Assembly (NCBI GenBank): GCA_900754745.1
Contig: CAAEEB010000010.1
Span: forward strand, 1 to 56,472
Direction: 5' to 3'
From: an uncultured Collinsella sp.
GTDB lineage: Bacteria > Actinomycetota > Coriobacteriia > Coriobacteriales > Coriobacteriaceae
Length of the DNA: 56,472 nt
Both the position numbers and the translations under genes were made by a program. This document shows positions 33,369 to 41,556 of the stretch, in pieces; position 1 is the stretch's first letter; the number at the start of each line of letters is the position of its first letter. The notes beneath the pieces are model-generated. The model was not told where the DNA came from, did no database searches, and saw only the letters and a list, made by a program, of their open reading frames with translations.

Positions 33369-35372
33369 ATGTCGAAGCAAGCGGTCGTTGGAATCTTGGC
33401 GCATGTCGATGCCGGCAAGACCACGCTGGCCGAGGCCATGCTGTTCAACGCGGGTCGCATTCGCAAACGCGGTCGCGTTGACGATGGCGATTCGCACCTG
33501 GACACTGACGCGATCGAGCGCGAGCGTGGCATCACGATTTTCTCGTCGCAGGCCGTGCTCGACCATGGCGATACCCACGCCATGCTCGTGGATGCGCCGG
33601 GGCATGTCGATTTTTCTGCCGAGGCGGAGCGCACGTTGCGCGCGCTGGACTACGCGATTTTGGTTGTGGGTGCCAACGATGGCGTGCAGGGACATACCGA
33701 AACCCTGTGGCGCCTGCTTGCGCGCTATGACATTCCGGCGTTCATCTTTATCAACAAAATCGATTTGGAGAATCCCGGCCGCGATACACTGCTGGCGCAG
33801 CTCGGGCAGCGTCTTTCCGAAGGCTGCCTGGACGCCAACGAACTGCTGGCGGGCGGCGCCGTTCAGGAGGACGCTGCCGCGTTGGATGAGACAGCGCTCG
33901 AGGAGTTTCTTGAGGCGGGTGAGCTTTCCGTCGCAACGCTGTCGCGCATGGTTGCCGAGCGCAAATTGTTTCCCTGCTTTGCGGGGTCGGCGCTCAAGGA
34001 CCAGGGTGTGGCAGAGCTGCTCGACGGCATATGTGCGCTGATGCGCGAGCGAACATGGCCCCAGGAGTTCGCCGCGCGTGTCTACCGTGTGAGTCGTGGA
34101 GACCGTGGCGAGCGTCTTGCCTGGGTCAAGGTGACGGGCGGTGTACTGCGTGCAAAGCAAGTTGTCGAGGGATGCTCTGGCGCCTCCACTTGGGAGCAAA
34201 AGATCGACCAGGTGCGCATCTATAACGGCGAGAAGTATGAGCTTGCCCAAGAAGTTGCCGCTGGCGGTATTTGTGCCGTGACGGGTCTTGCGCACGTTCG
34301 CCCAGGGGACGCCCTGGGTGCGGAGCCCGCGGGCGATGCGCCTGTCATTGCGCCGGTCCTCACCTATACGGTGCTGCCGAACGAGCACGATGTCCATACG
34401 GTGTTCAAAGCACTGACTGAGCTGGCGGATGAAGATCCTATGCTCGGCGTAAGCTGGAATACGCATCTGGAGCAGATTCATTTGCAGTTGATGGGCGCCG
34501 TGCAGCTCGAGGTCGTGCAGCGCGTGCTTGCCGATCGCTTTGGCCTTTCGGTTGCGTTTGAGTCTGGCGGCATTCTCTATAAGGAGACTATTTCGCAGCC
34601 GGTCGAGGGCGTGGGCCACTTTGAGCCACTGCGCCACTATGCCGAGGTGCATCTGCGCCTGGAGCCGTTGCCGGCGGGCTCGGGCGTGCAGTTTGGCACC
34701 GTGACCTCGACCGACGAGCTCGATCTTAACTGGCAGCGTCTGGCGCTCACCAACGCCATGGAGCGCGATCATCTGGGTGCGCTGACCGGCTCGCCCATCA
34801 CCGATGTGCGCATTACGCTCACGGGTGGCCGCGCGCATGCCAAACACACCGAGGGCGGCGATTTTCGCCAGGCCACGTACCGCGCGATTCGCCAGGGGCT
34901 CATGCAGGCGCGTGAGGCCGGCGCGGCGGTGCTGTTGGAGCCGTGGTATCGCTTTGAGCTCGAGGTGCCGGGGGAGTGCGTGGGCCGGGCGCTCTCGGAT
35001 GCCACGCGCATGGGTGCCGAGTACGAGCCGCCGACGATGGCGGGAGACCGGGCGAAGCTTGTGGGTCGCGTGCCGGCATCTGAGGTGCAGGATTACGCGC
35101 TGGAGGTGGCTGCCTACACGAGTGGTCGTGGGCATCTGTACCTGGAGTTCGCCGGCTATGCGCCTTGCCATGATGCCGAGTGCGTAATCGAGACGGCCGC
35201 CTATGAGCCCGAGGCCGATCTGCCCAACACGCCCGACTCGGTCTTTTGCTCTCACGGCACCGGCTACACGGTTAAATGGTACGACGTACCCGCCGCAGCT
35301 CATGTAAAGGTCGATCCCGCCACCTTCCGCCCCTGGCGAGCGGCGGACGCCGAGTTTTTCGGCCATAGGTGA
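33369..35372 (+). CDS. EF-G/TetM-like translational GTPase
   Basis: 667 residues, ATG 33369 with AAGAGGAGAG upstream. The N-terminal GTPase has AHVDAGKTT (11-19), DAPGHVDF, and NKID. Domains II to V follow in EF-G order, including TDVRITLTGGRAHAKHTEGGDFRQATYRAIRQG, which is close to the domain IV of ribosomal protection proteins such as Tet(M) and Tet(W). Such proteins bind the ribosomal A site and eject tetracycline or act in unrelated stress functions. The C terminus (YEPEADLPNTPDSVFCSHGTGYTVKWYDVP) suits this branch. Whether it confers tetracycline resistance is unknown; chromosomal homologues often do not. It stands upstream of the ATPase gene with 93 bp between. Confidence 0.85.
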   Translation: MSKQAVVGILAHVDAGKTTLAEAMLFNAGRIRKRGRVDDGDSHLDTDAIERERGITIFSSQAVLDHGDTHAMLVDAPGHVDFSAEAERTLRALDYAILVVGANDGVQGHTETLWRLLARYDIPAFIFINKIDLENPGRDTLLAQLGQRLSEGCLDANELLAGGAVQEDAAALDETALEEFLEAGELSVATLSRMVAERKLFPCFAGSALKDQGVAELLDGICALMRERTWPQEFAARVYRVSRGDRGERLAWVKVTGGVLRAKQVVEGCSGASTWEQKIDQVRIYNGEKYELAQEVAAGGICAVTGLAHVRPGDALGAEPAGDAPVIAPVLTYTVLPNEHDVHTVFKALTELADEDPMLGVSWNTHLEQIHLQLMGAVQLEVVQRVLADRFGLSVAFESGGILYKETISQPVEGVGHFEPLRHYAEVHLRLEPLPAGSGVQFGTVTSTDELDLNWQRLALTNAMERDHLGALTGSPITDVRITLTGGRAHAKHTEGGDFRQATYRAIRQGLMQAREAGAAVLLEPWYRFELEVPGECVGRALSDATRMGAEYEPPTMAGDRAKLVGRVPASEVQDYALEVAAYTSGRGHLYLEFAGYAPCHDAECVIETAAYEPEADLPNTPDSVFCSHGTGYTVKWYDVPAAAHVKVDPATFRPWRAADAEFFGHR

Positions 35373-35397
35373 TAGAGGGTCAGTCTCTTTGCCGCAT
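35372..35397. repeat. Degenerate hairpin-repeat copy
   Basis: A GGGTCAGTCTCTTTGCCGCAT segment resembling the 7673-7703 repeat (GGGGCAGTCCCTTTGCCGCAT), starting at the GTPase stop codon; its left arm is lost. Confidence 0.55.
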
Positions 35398-35403
35398 CCT
35401 GTT

Positions 35404-35430
35404 GGTATAACTCGGTATAAGTTGGTATAA
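35404..35430. repeat. Three GGTATAA repeats in 10-bp phase
   Basis: GGTATAA at 35404-35410, 35414-35420 and 35424-35430, followed by CTGTTACC, which forms a GGTA(TAAC)..GTTACC dyad with the last copy. One helical turn apart, they could be promoter elements or a binding site for the ATPase gene at 35466. Confidence 0.6.
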
Positions 35431-35465
35431 CTGTTACCAGGGTTTGCCAATCTGAGGAGGCCGAC

Positions 35466-36584
35466 ATGAATCCAAATCCCTTTAAGCCCACGGCTGGCAA
35501 GCGGCCTCCGATACTCATCGGTCGCGAGTCGGTCATCGAGGATTTTGAGGAAGGGCTCGATAACGGCGCCGGAGCGCCGGGTAGGCTCATGCTCATTACG
35601 GGAAATCGCGGCTGCGGCAAGACGGTTCTCCTGCGGGAGCTGCAACGTCTAGCCAATGAGCGCGGATGGGCGGTTGTCTCCGATTCCGCTTCGCTTGGCT
35701 TATGCGACCGATTGGCCGACGCGCTTCGCTCGAATAAGCCCGTTGTGACGTCAATGGAGTTCGGTCCGTCGTTTGGCCGGATGTCGGTCGAGGCGGCGCG
35801 GGCAAAGGGCGAAACGTTGCGAGGGCTGGTCAACGAGCGCCTCAAGAAGCTCGGTCCAGGCAAGGGCATACTGTTTGCGATTGACGAGGCGCAATCTGCG
35901 TCTATCGAGGAACTGGCGGCTCTTGCCGTTCTCTATCAGCAAGTGCTCGGAGATCAGGATGCCACGGGCTTGCCCGATAGCGACCAGCGCGGTCTTGGGC
36001 TGGTTTTTGCCGGCTTGCCCAGTATGGTTGACGATCTGCTCGAAGAGCCGAGTGTGACGTTCTTGCGGCGTGCCCAGCAGCGTACGCTGGGGGCGATTTC
36101 TTTGCCCAAAGTGCGCGATTCGTACATCCAGACGGTCAAAGACGCTGGTCTTTGCGTTGATGCGGAGACGGCGGACCTTGCGGCGCGCAAGAGCATGGGG
36201 CATCCCTATATGGTTCAGCTGGTGGGCTATTACATGTGGCGGTCTGCTGTCCGGCGTGACTCGCGGGTCATTGAAGAGCGCGATGTTGAGGCTGGGCACG
36301 CGGATGCCGTCTCCGAGTTCTACGAAGCGGTTGACGCGCCTCTGTATTACGGGCTGCACAGTCCGCAGCGCCTATTTATCGAGGCCATGGCAGTTGACGG
36401 GGGCAAGCCGACGCGCATGGCGGATATCATTGAGCGCTGCGACCGCACCCAAAGCTGGGCGAGTAAATATCGCGCAAGCCTGATTCGCGAGCGCGTCATC
36501 GAGGCTGCCGGATACGGCCTCGTCCGGTTTACCGTGCCCATGCTGGGCGAGTACATCCGCGATCGAGTTATATGGCATGAGTAG
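35466..36584 (+). CDS. ORC/archaeal-ATPase-like AAA+ protein
   Basis: 372 residues, ATG 35466 with GAGGAGG upstream. The P-loop GNRGCGKT is at 46-53, Walker B is ILFAIDEAQ, and a sensor-type arginine lies in the following helices. The C-terminal third resembles a winged helix (ERVIEAAGYGLVRFTVP). It is close to the ORC1/Cdc6-like or archaeal ATPase families found next to DNA or membrane functions. The stop overlaps the start of the UvrA-like gene by 8 bases, so the two are coupled. A DNA-binding or repair-associated motor is inferred; the exact role is unknown. Confidence 0.78.
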   Translation: MNPNPFKPTAGKRPPILIGRESVIEDFEEGLDNGAGAPGRLMLITGNRGCGKTVLLRELQRLANERGWAVVSDSASLGLCDRLADALRSNKPVVTSMEFGPSFGRMSVEAARAKGETLRGLVNERLKKLGPGKGILFAIDEAQSASIEELAALAVLYQQVLGDQDATGLPDSDQRGLGLVFAGLPSMVDDLLEEPSVTFLRRAQQRTLGAISLPKVRDSYIQTVKDAGLCVDAETADLAARKSMGHPYMVQLVGYYMWRSAVRRDSRVIEERDVEAGHADAVSEFYEAVDAPLYYGLHSPQRLFIEAMAVDGGKPTRMADIIERCDRTQSWASKYRASLIRERVIEAAGYGLVRFTVPMLGEYIRDRVIWHE

Positions 36585-39090
36585 GGTGATAAAGGTGACG
36601 GAACAGAAGATGAACCCGCAGGCTATCGAGGTGCGTGGCGCGCGCGTCCATAACCTCAAAGACATCGATATCGATATTCCGCTGGGAAAGCTCGTGGGCA
36701 TTGCCGGCGTGTCGGGTTCGGGCAAGAGTTCGCTGGCACTCGGGGTTCTTTATGCCGAGGGCTCGCGCCGCTATCTGGAGGCGCTCAGCACCTATACCCG
36801 CCGTCGTCTGACGCAGGCCGAGCACGCCCAGGTGGACGAGGTGCTGCACGTGCCAGCGGCGCTCGCATTACATCAGCGCCCCAGCGTACCGGGCGTGCGC
36901 TCGACCTTTGGTACCATGACCGAGCTCAACAATAGCCTGCGTCTACTCTTTAGCCGTTGCGCCCATCATGTGTGCCCGCATTGCGGGGCGCGTGTGGAGC
37001 CGAGCCTTAACGTGGCTGCGGGCCTGTTGCTCACGTGTCCGACATGCGGCCGCGAGTTCTACGCGCCGAGTGCCGAGGATTTGGCTTTCAATAGCGGCGG
37101 TGCGTGCCCTACCTGCGGCGGCACCGGTGTCATGCGCGAGGTAGACGAGGCGAGCCTGGTGCCCGACGAGTCAAAGACCATCAACGAGGGTGCGGTGCTT
37201 CCCTGGGGCACGCTCATGTGGGACCTGATGAAGCAGGTGGCCGGCGAGATGGGCGTGCGCACCGACGTGCCGTTTAACCAGCTCACGCCTCAAGAGCGCG
37301 ACATCGTGTTTCACGGCCCGGCGGTTAAGAAGCACATTCTCTACGTTCCCAAAAACGGCGAGGGCGCCACGCCGCTCGACTTTACCTATTACAACGCCGT
37401 CTATACCGTTGAGAATGCGCTCGCCAAGGTTAAGGACGATAAGGGGCTTAAGCGTGTGGCTCGCTTTTTGCGCGAGGGACCATGCCGTGACTGCGCCGGC
37501 ACGCGTCTCTCCGAGGCTGCGCGCCAGCCCCAGGTGCGCGGTATCAATCTGGCTCAGGCCGCGGCCATGACGCTTGGTGATGCGATCGAGTGGGTGCGCG
37601 GGGTGCCCGCATCCTTGCCGGCCGAGATGCGGCCCATGGCGACGGATATCTGCGATTCGTTTTTGAGCACGGCTCGTCGTCTGGTCGACCTGGGTCTCGA
37701 TTACCTTTCGCTCGATCGCGCCGGTGCCACGCTCTCCACGGGTGAGCGCCAGCGCGTGCAACTCGCCCGCGTGGTGCGCAACCGATCGACAGGCGTGCTC
37801 TATGTGCTGGACGAGCCCTCAATTGGCTTGCATCCTGCCAATGTCGACGGCTTGGTGGGCGTAATGCGCGACCTGGTGGATGACGGCAATACCGTGGTTG
37901 TTGTCGACCACGATACACGTGTGCTGGCGGAGGCTGATTATCTGGTCGAGATGGGCCCCGTTGCCGGAGCAGGCGGCGGCAACGTAATCGCCGCTGGTAC
38001 GGTAGACGAGGTCGAGCAATCGCAGGACAGCCGTATCGCGCCGTTTTTGCGCGCCGAGCCCAAGCGCTTGCGTCCGCAGGTGACTGACGACGAAATGTTC
38101 GACCAGGGCCATATCCGCATGGCGACCGATACCATCCATACCGTCAAGCCGCTCGAAGTCGATATTCCGCGCGGTCGCTTGGTCGCGGTTACGGGTGTTT
38201 CGGGTTCGGGCAAGACGACGTTGGTGCTCGAGACGCTCATCCCGGCGCTTAAGGCGCAGGCAGCTGGCGAGCGCTTGCCACGCCACGTGCGCTGGATCGA
38301 TGCCGAGGGCATTGCGCGTGCCAACCTGATTGACGCCACGCCCATCGGTGCCAACGTGCGCTCGACGGTGGCAACCTATGCCGACATCCATGATGAGCTG
38401 CGCCGCGCCTTCGCCCGTACGCCCGAGGCCAAGGCAGCCGGCTACAAGGCGGGCGCCTTTAGCTACAATACCGGCGCCTTGCGCTGCCCTACGTGTGATG
38501 GCACGGGCTCGATATCGCTCGACGTGCAGTTTTTGCCCGATGTCGAAATCGTCTGCCCGGCATGTCACGGCTCACGTTATGCAGACGCGGCTTCGCATAT
38601 CCATCGCGAGGGCAAGGACGGGAGTCTGCTTACGTTGCCGCAGCTCATGGACATGAGTGTGGACGAGGCCATCGACGCCACGGTGGGGCTCAAGAAAGTT
38701 CAGACGCGCTTGCAGACCTTGCACGACCTTGGCTTGGGCTATCTCACGCTCGGTGAGCCCACGCCGGCGCTTTCGGGCGGCGAGGCTCAGCGTCTTAAGC
38801 TTGCGAGCGAGATGGGTCGCGTGCAGGATGATGCCGTGTTTGTGTTTGACGAGCCCACGATCGGACTACATCCGCTCGATGTTCAGGTGTTGCTGAGTGT
38901 GTTCGACGGCCTTGTTGCCAAGGGCGCCACGGTTATCGTGATCGAACACGACCTCGACCTTATCCGTAACGCCGATTACGTGATCGACATGGGCCCGGGC
39001 GGTGGCGATGCAGGCGGGCAAATCGTCTGCGCCGGCACGCCAGACGACATCGCAGCCTGCCCCGCAAGCATCACCGGCCGCTACCTATAA
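36577..39090 (+). CDS. Short UvrA-like ABC ATPase
   Basis: 837 residues from ATG 36577 (an ATG at 36610 is an alternative). Two ABC cassettes: Walker A GVSGSGKSS (44-52) with an LSTGERQRVQLARV signature and DEPSIGLHP, then a second GVSGSGKTT with ALSGGEAQRLKL and DEPTIGLHP. Zinc modules with CPHC/CPTC, CRDC and CPTC/CPAC pairs are present. Canonical UvrA is about 940 residues; this form is roughly 100 shorter, with the region that binds UvrB in canonical UvrA (near residues 130-245) probably reduced, as in UvrA2/DrrC-like proteins. Such proteins act in DNA damage or drug tolerance. The tight coupling to an AAA+ ATPase gene is distinctive. Confidence 0.88.
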   Translation: MSRVIKVTEQKMNPQAIEVRGARVHNLKDIDIDIPLGKLVGIAGVSGSGKSSLALGVLYAEGSRRYLEALSTYTRRRLTQAEHAQVDEVLHVPAALALHQRPSVPGVRSTFGTMTELNNSLRLLFSRCAHHVCPHCGARVEPSLNVAAGLLLTCPTCGREFYAPSAEDLAFNSGGACPTCGGTGVMREVDEASLVPDESKTINEGAVLPWGTLMWDLMKQVAGEMGVRTDVPFNQLTPQERDIVFHGPAVKKHILYVPKNGEGATPLDFTYYNAVYTVENALAKVKDDKGLKRVARFLREGPCRDCAGTRLSEAARQPQVRGINLAQAAAMTLGDAIEWVRGVPASLPAEMRPMATDICDSFLSTARRLVDLGLDYLSLDRAGATLSTGERQRVQLARVVRNRSTGVLYVLDEPSIGLHPANVDGLVGVMRDLVDDGNTVVVVDHDTRVLAEADYLVEMGPVAGAGGGNVIAAGTVDEVEQSQDSRIAPFLRAEPKRLRPQVTDDEMFDQGHIRMATDTIHTVKPLEVDIPRGRLVAVTGVSGSGKTTLVLETLIPALKAQAAGERLPRHVRWIDAEGIARANLIDATPIGANVRSTVATYADIHDELRRAFARTPEAKAAGYKAGAFSYNTGALRCPTCDGTGSISLDVQFLPDVEIVCPACHGSRYADAASHIHREGKDGSLLTLPQLMDMSVDEAIDATVGLKKVQTRLQTLHDLGLGYLTLGEPTPALSGGEAQRLKLASEMGRVQDDAVFVFDEPTIGLHPLDVQVLLSVFDGLVAKGATVIVIEHDLDLIRNADYVIDMGPGGGDAGGQIVCAGTPDDIAACPASITGRYL

Positions 39091-39093
39091 CCG

Positions 39094-39126
39094 AATGTGA
39101 CAAAGGAACAGTTCCTTTGTCACATT
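39094..39126. repeat. Hairpin repeat, TGTGACAAAGGG family, copy 3
   Basis: Perfect 15-bp arms around CAG. Relative to the copy at 6064, the inner stem G-C pairs are changed to A-T pairs on both sides (compensatory). The right arm contains the TGA stop codon of trmL on the minus strand. Confidence 0.85.
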
Positions 39127-39719
39127 CCCGGAAAGCCTGTTTGGCGCAGGGCCTCGTAAAGGACGATGGCTGCGCTGTTGGAGAGGTTGAGTGCGCTGAT
39201 GCGGTAGTCGTCGGGGTTGACGAAGTTGCCGCAGATGTCTTGTCGCAGGATTGCCTCGTGGCTGTTCTCGGTATGCCCGAGCGATTCTTCGTGAGCCTCC
39301 CAGGCGTCGGCGTTATCGAGCGAATCACAATCGCGCAGCATGGGGATACGCTCGCAGCGCTCGGGTGCCGCGGCAAGCAGTTCCTCGGGAATGCCCGAGC
39401 TTTCGCTGCCAAAGACCAAAAAGTCGCCATTGCGATAGGTGCTTTGGGCATAGGTGCGGCGTGCCTTTTTGGTCAGCAGATGTAGGCGCTCGTCGGCAGG
39501 GGAGAGACCGTTGCGTGCAAGGAAATCCTCCCAGCCGGCATAGGTCGTCACGTCCAAGTTTTGCCAGTAGCCCAGGCCGGCGCGACGTACCGTTTTGTCG
39601 TCGAGCGAGAAGCCCAGCGGCTCCACCAGATGCAGGCGGGCGCCGGTGACCACGCAGGTACGGCCGATATTGCCCGTATTGGCCGGAATCTCGGGCGCAT
39701 ACAGCACAATGTTGAACAT
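39120..39719 (-). CDS. trmL: tRNA (cytidine/uridine-34-2'-O)-methyltransferase, TrmL type
   Basis: 199 residues, ATG 39719 after AAGGAG. SPOUT fold with MFNIVLYAPEIPANTGNIGRTC, LHLVEPLGFSLDDKTVRRAGL, LVFGSESSGIPEELL, and the knot segment LNLSNSAAIVLYEALRQTGFPG. TrmL methylates the ribose of the wobble nucleotide in certain leucine tRNAs. Compared with the usual ~157 residues it carries about 40 extra residues between RIPM and the ALNLSNS knot strand. The stop codon lies within the hairpin repeat at 39094-39126. Monocistronic. Confidence 0.88.
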   Translation of the reverse strand: MFNIVLYAPEIPANTGNIGRTCVVTGARLHLVEPLGFSLDDKTVRRAGLGYWQNLDVTTYAGWEDFLARNGLSPADERLHLLTKKARRTYAQSTYRNGDFLVFGSESSGIPEELLAAAPERCERIPMLRDCDSLDNADAWEAHEESLGHTENSHEAILRQDICGNFVNPDDYRISALNLSNSAAIVLYEALRQTGFPGM

Positions 39720-39740
39720 GAATCTCCTTGGCTCAGAACG

Positions 39741-39776
39741 AAAAACCACCACGAAGAGCACCTTCGTGGTGGTTTG
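39741..39776 (-). terminator. Terminator of the CobW gene
   Basis: Stem AAACCACCACGAAG / CTTCGTGGTGGTTT with a 5-base loop; on the minus strand it is followed by a T run (complement of AAAAA at 39741-39745), just after the CobW stop. Confidence 0.8.
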
Positions 39777-39813
39777 GCGGTTACGTAGGCGAAAAATGCC
39801 CGCTTGGATAAAC

Positions 39814-40944
39814 CTAGGCGCGGTGCCAGTCGGTCAGGCAGGCATCGAGGGAGGCGATGAGCGCATCCTTGTCCATGTGACGGCCGATGATGCAAAGGCT
39901 CGTCATGCGGTCGCCTGTCTCATCGTCCCAAATCTGCATGATCTCGGGATTCTCGTCGATGATCTTCTGCTTCTCGCCCTCGGGCGCGGAGTCGACAAAC
40001 AGACCGTTCTCCATTAGGCGCATCTGGTGGCCGGCCTGCTCAAACATGTAGCACATGTCCGGATCGCCGGTCTGCCACAGCGGACCCTTGACGCGGATGA
40101 CCTCGTCGGGCCACTCCTGCTCAACAAAATCGGTGAATTTCTGCAGGTCAAACGGCTTGCGGCGCGAGTACACAAAGGTCTCGATGTCGTACTCGAGCAC
40201 CTCGGGGTCGTCGTGCTCCTCGGGATGCTCCATGGCCTCGATCCAGGCGGCGGAGTTGTAGGCGCGCATAAAGTCGAAGCGGTCGGTGTCGAGCAGCTCC
40301 TCCATGGGAACCTCGCCGTTTTGGGCCTCGACAATCACGGCGTCCTTCTGCAGACTGCGCACGATGGCCTTGAGCTCGGCGATCTGCTCGGGCGTTACGG
40401 TATCGGTCTTGTTGAGGATGAGCGTGGAGCAGAATTCAATCTGCTGGATGAGCAGGCTCTCGATGTCGTCCTCGTCGATATCCTCGGCCAGCAGGTCGCG
40501 GCCGCCGTTGAACTCGTCGTACATGCGGGCGCAATCGACCACAGCCACGATGTTGTCGAGCGCAAGCTTGGGCTCGCCGCCCACCTTGGCCTCGTCGCAG
40601 AAGCTCGAGATGGTGTAGGCGATGGGGATAGGCTCGCAAATGCCCGAGGCCTCGATGATGATGTAATCGAAGTTGCCCGAATCGGCGATGCCCTGCAGCT
40701 GGTTGGCCAGGTCGTCCGAAAGCGTGCAGCAGATGCAGCCGTTGGTGAGCGGGATGAGGTCGTCGGTCTCGGAAAGGCCGCCGTCGGCGATGAGGCTGGC
40801 GTCGACGTTGATCTCGCCGATATCGTTGACGATCACGGCGGCGCGGATGCCGCCATCGTTAGCGAGGATGTGGTTGAGCAGCGTGGTCTTGCCGGCACCG
40901 AGGTATCCGGTAAGCATGATGATCTTCACGGGTTTGTTGGGCAT
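39814..40944 (-). CDS. CobW/YjiA-type metallochaperone GTPase
   Basis: 376 residues, ATG 40944 chosen over an ATG at 40965 because AAAGGAGG lies 5 bases before it. G1 loop GYLGAGKT (13-20), the metal site C70-I-C72-C73 (GCICC), a Walker B-like DYIIIEASGICEP and NKTD (G4). The C-terminal CobW_C region is shortened and acidic. Such proteins deliver zinc, cobalt or other metals to target enzymes. The client is unknown. Not clearly in an operon. Confidence 0.9.
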   Translation of the reverse strand: MPNKPVKIIMLTGYLGAGKTTLLNHILANDGGIRAAVIVNDIGEINVDASLIADGGLSETDDLIPLTNGCICCTLSDDLANQLQGIADSGNFDYIIIEASGICEPIPIAYTISSFCDEAKVGGEPKLALDNIVAVVDCARMYDEFNGGRDLLAEDIDEDDIESLLIQQIEFCSTLILNKTDTVTPEQIAELKAIVRSLQKDAVIVEAQNGEVPMEELLDTDRFDFMRAYNSAAWIEAMEHPEEHDDPEVLEYDIETFVYSRRKPFDLQKFTDFVEQEWPDEVIRVKGPLWQTGDPDMCYMFEQAGHQMRLMENGLFVDSAPEGEKQKIIDENPEIMQIWDDETGDRMTSLCIIGRHMDKDALIASLDACLTDWHRA

Positions 40945-41030
40945 GTGCCCTCCTTTGTTAGACATGGCTTACAGTTGAATCTTATGCCAAACGCTCGCTC
41001 TTATACCCACGCGCCGGCAAATAACACAGG

Positions 41031-41372
41031 CTACTCCCAGGCTCCCCATACATCGGGGCAATAGCCGACGGTGGCCTTCTTGCCGTTGCGCACGATGGGC
41101 TCAGCTAGAACCTGCTGGTTCTCGAGCAGCTTGTCGAAGCGCTGGCTGGGGGTGAGGTGCTGGATAAGCGCGAGCGTCTCCTCGTCCTTGGCTTTAGGGT
41201 TGAGCAGCTTGTCGATGCCGCCGACCGCCTGCATCACGCTCGTGAGCTCGCCCTTGCTCATCTCCTTTTCCTTAAGGTCAATAAACTGCACCTTAATGCG
41301 GCGCTCCTTAAAATAGCGCTGGGCCTTCTTGGTATCGAAGGATTTTTTGGTGCCGAAGATTTGAATATTCAT
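41031..41372 (-). CDS. ArsC/Spx-like thioredoxin-fold protein lacking the N-terminal Cys
   Basis: 113 residues, ATG 41372. ArsC/Spx/YffB fold: MNIQIFGTKKSFDTKKAQRYF at the N terminus, QFIDLKEKEMSKGEL, and NGKKATVGY near the end. Family members normally have Cys at the position of Ser11 (GT.KC.DT). Here it is TCC Ser, and the only Cys is about residue 104. Without that Cys, arsenate reduction by the usual mechanism is not expected. It may instead bind RNA polymerase or another partner in an Spx-like manner. It is upstream of the CobW gene on the same strand with 86 bp between. Confidence 0.82.
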   Translation of the reverse strand: MNIQIFGTKKSFDTKKAQRYFKERRIKVQFIDLKEKEMSKGELTSVMQAVGGIDKLLNPKAKDEETLALIQHLTPSQRFDKLLENQQVLAEPIVRNGKKATVGYCPDVWGAWE

Positions 41373-41380
41373 TTATTGTT

Positions 41381-41402
41381 CCGCCGTTCTAACGAACGGC
41401 GG
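41381..41402. other. Short hairpin upstream of the ArsC/Spx-like gene
   Basis: CCGCCGTTC and GAACGGCGG with a 4-base loop, 8 bp upstream of the start codon. It could be the terminator of the flavoprotein gene or a leader structure. Nothing else is seen between 41403 and 41556. Confidence 0.5.
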
Positions 41403-41556
41403 TCACCTCGACGCTGCAAAGCCATCTGATGGGCAATCTGCCTTTCAATCGTCGGGCGCGGGCAAAAGCCCAGCGCCCTCCTCTTTCAAGGCACCTTGCC
41501 TCATCAGCTGGCTTTTCGCTGACATTGATAGGACATCGAGGTTACCGCCGCTGGAC

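Noticed and set aside
33369..35372. Definite tetracycline resistance gene
   Set aside because: Similarity of domain IV alone does not establish resistance; the context is chromosomal and no mobile genes are near.
33192..35645. A long antisense open frame (about 817 codons) opposite the EF-G-like gene
   Set aside because: It is the mirror of a codon-biased high-GC gene; no ribosome site, family or domain, while the plus strand encodes a complete GTPase.
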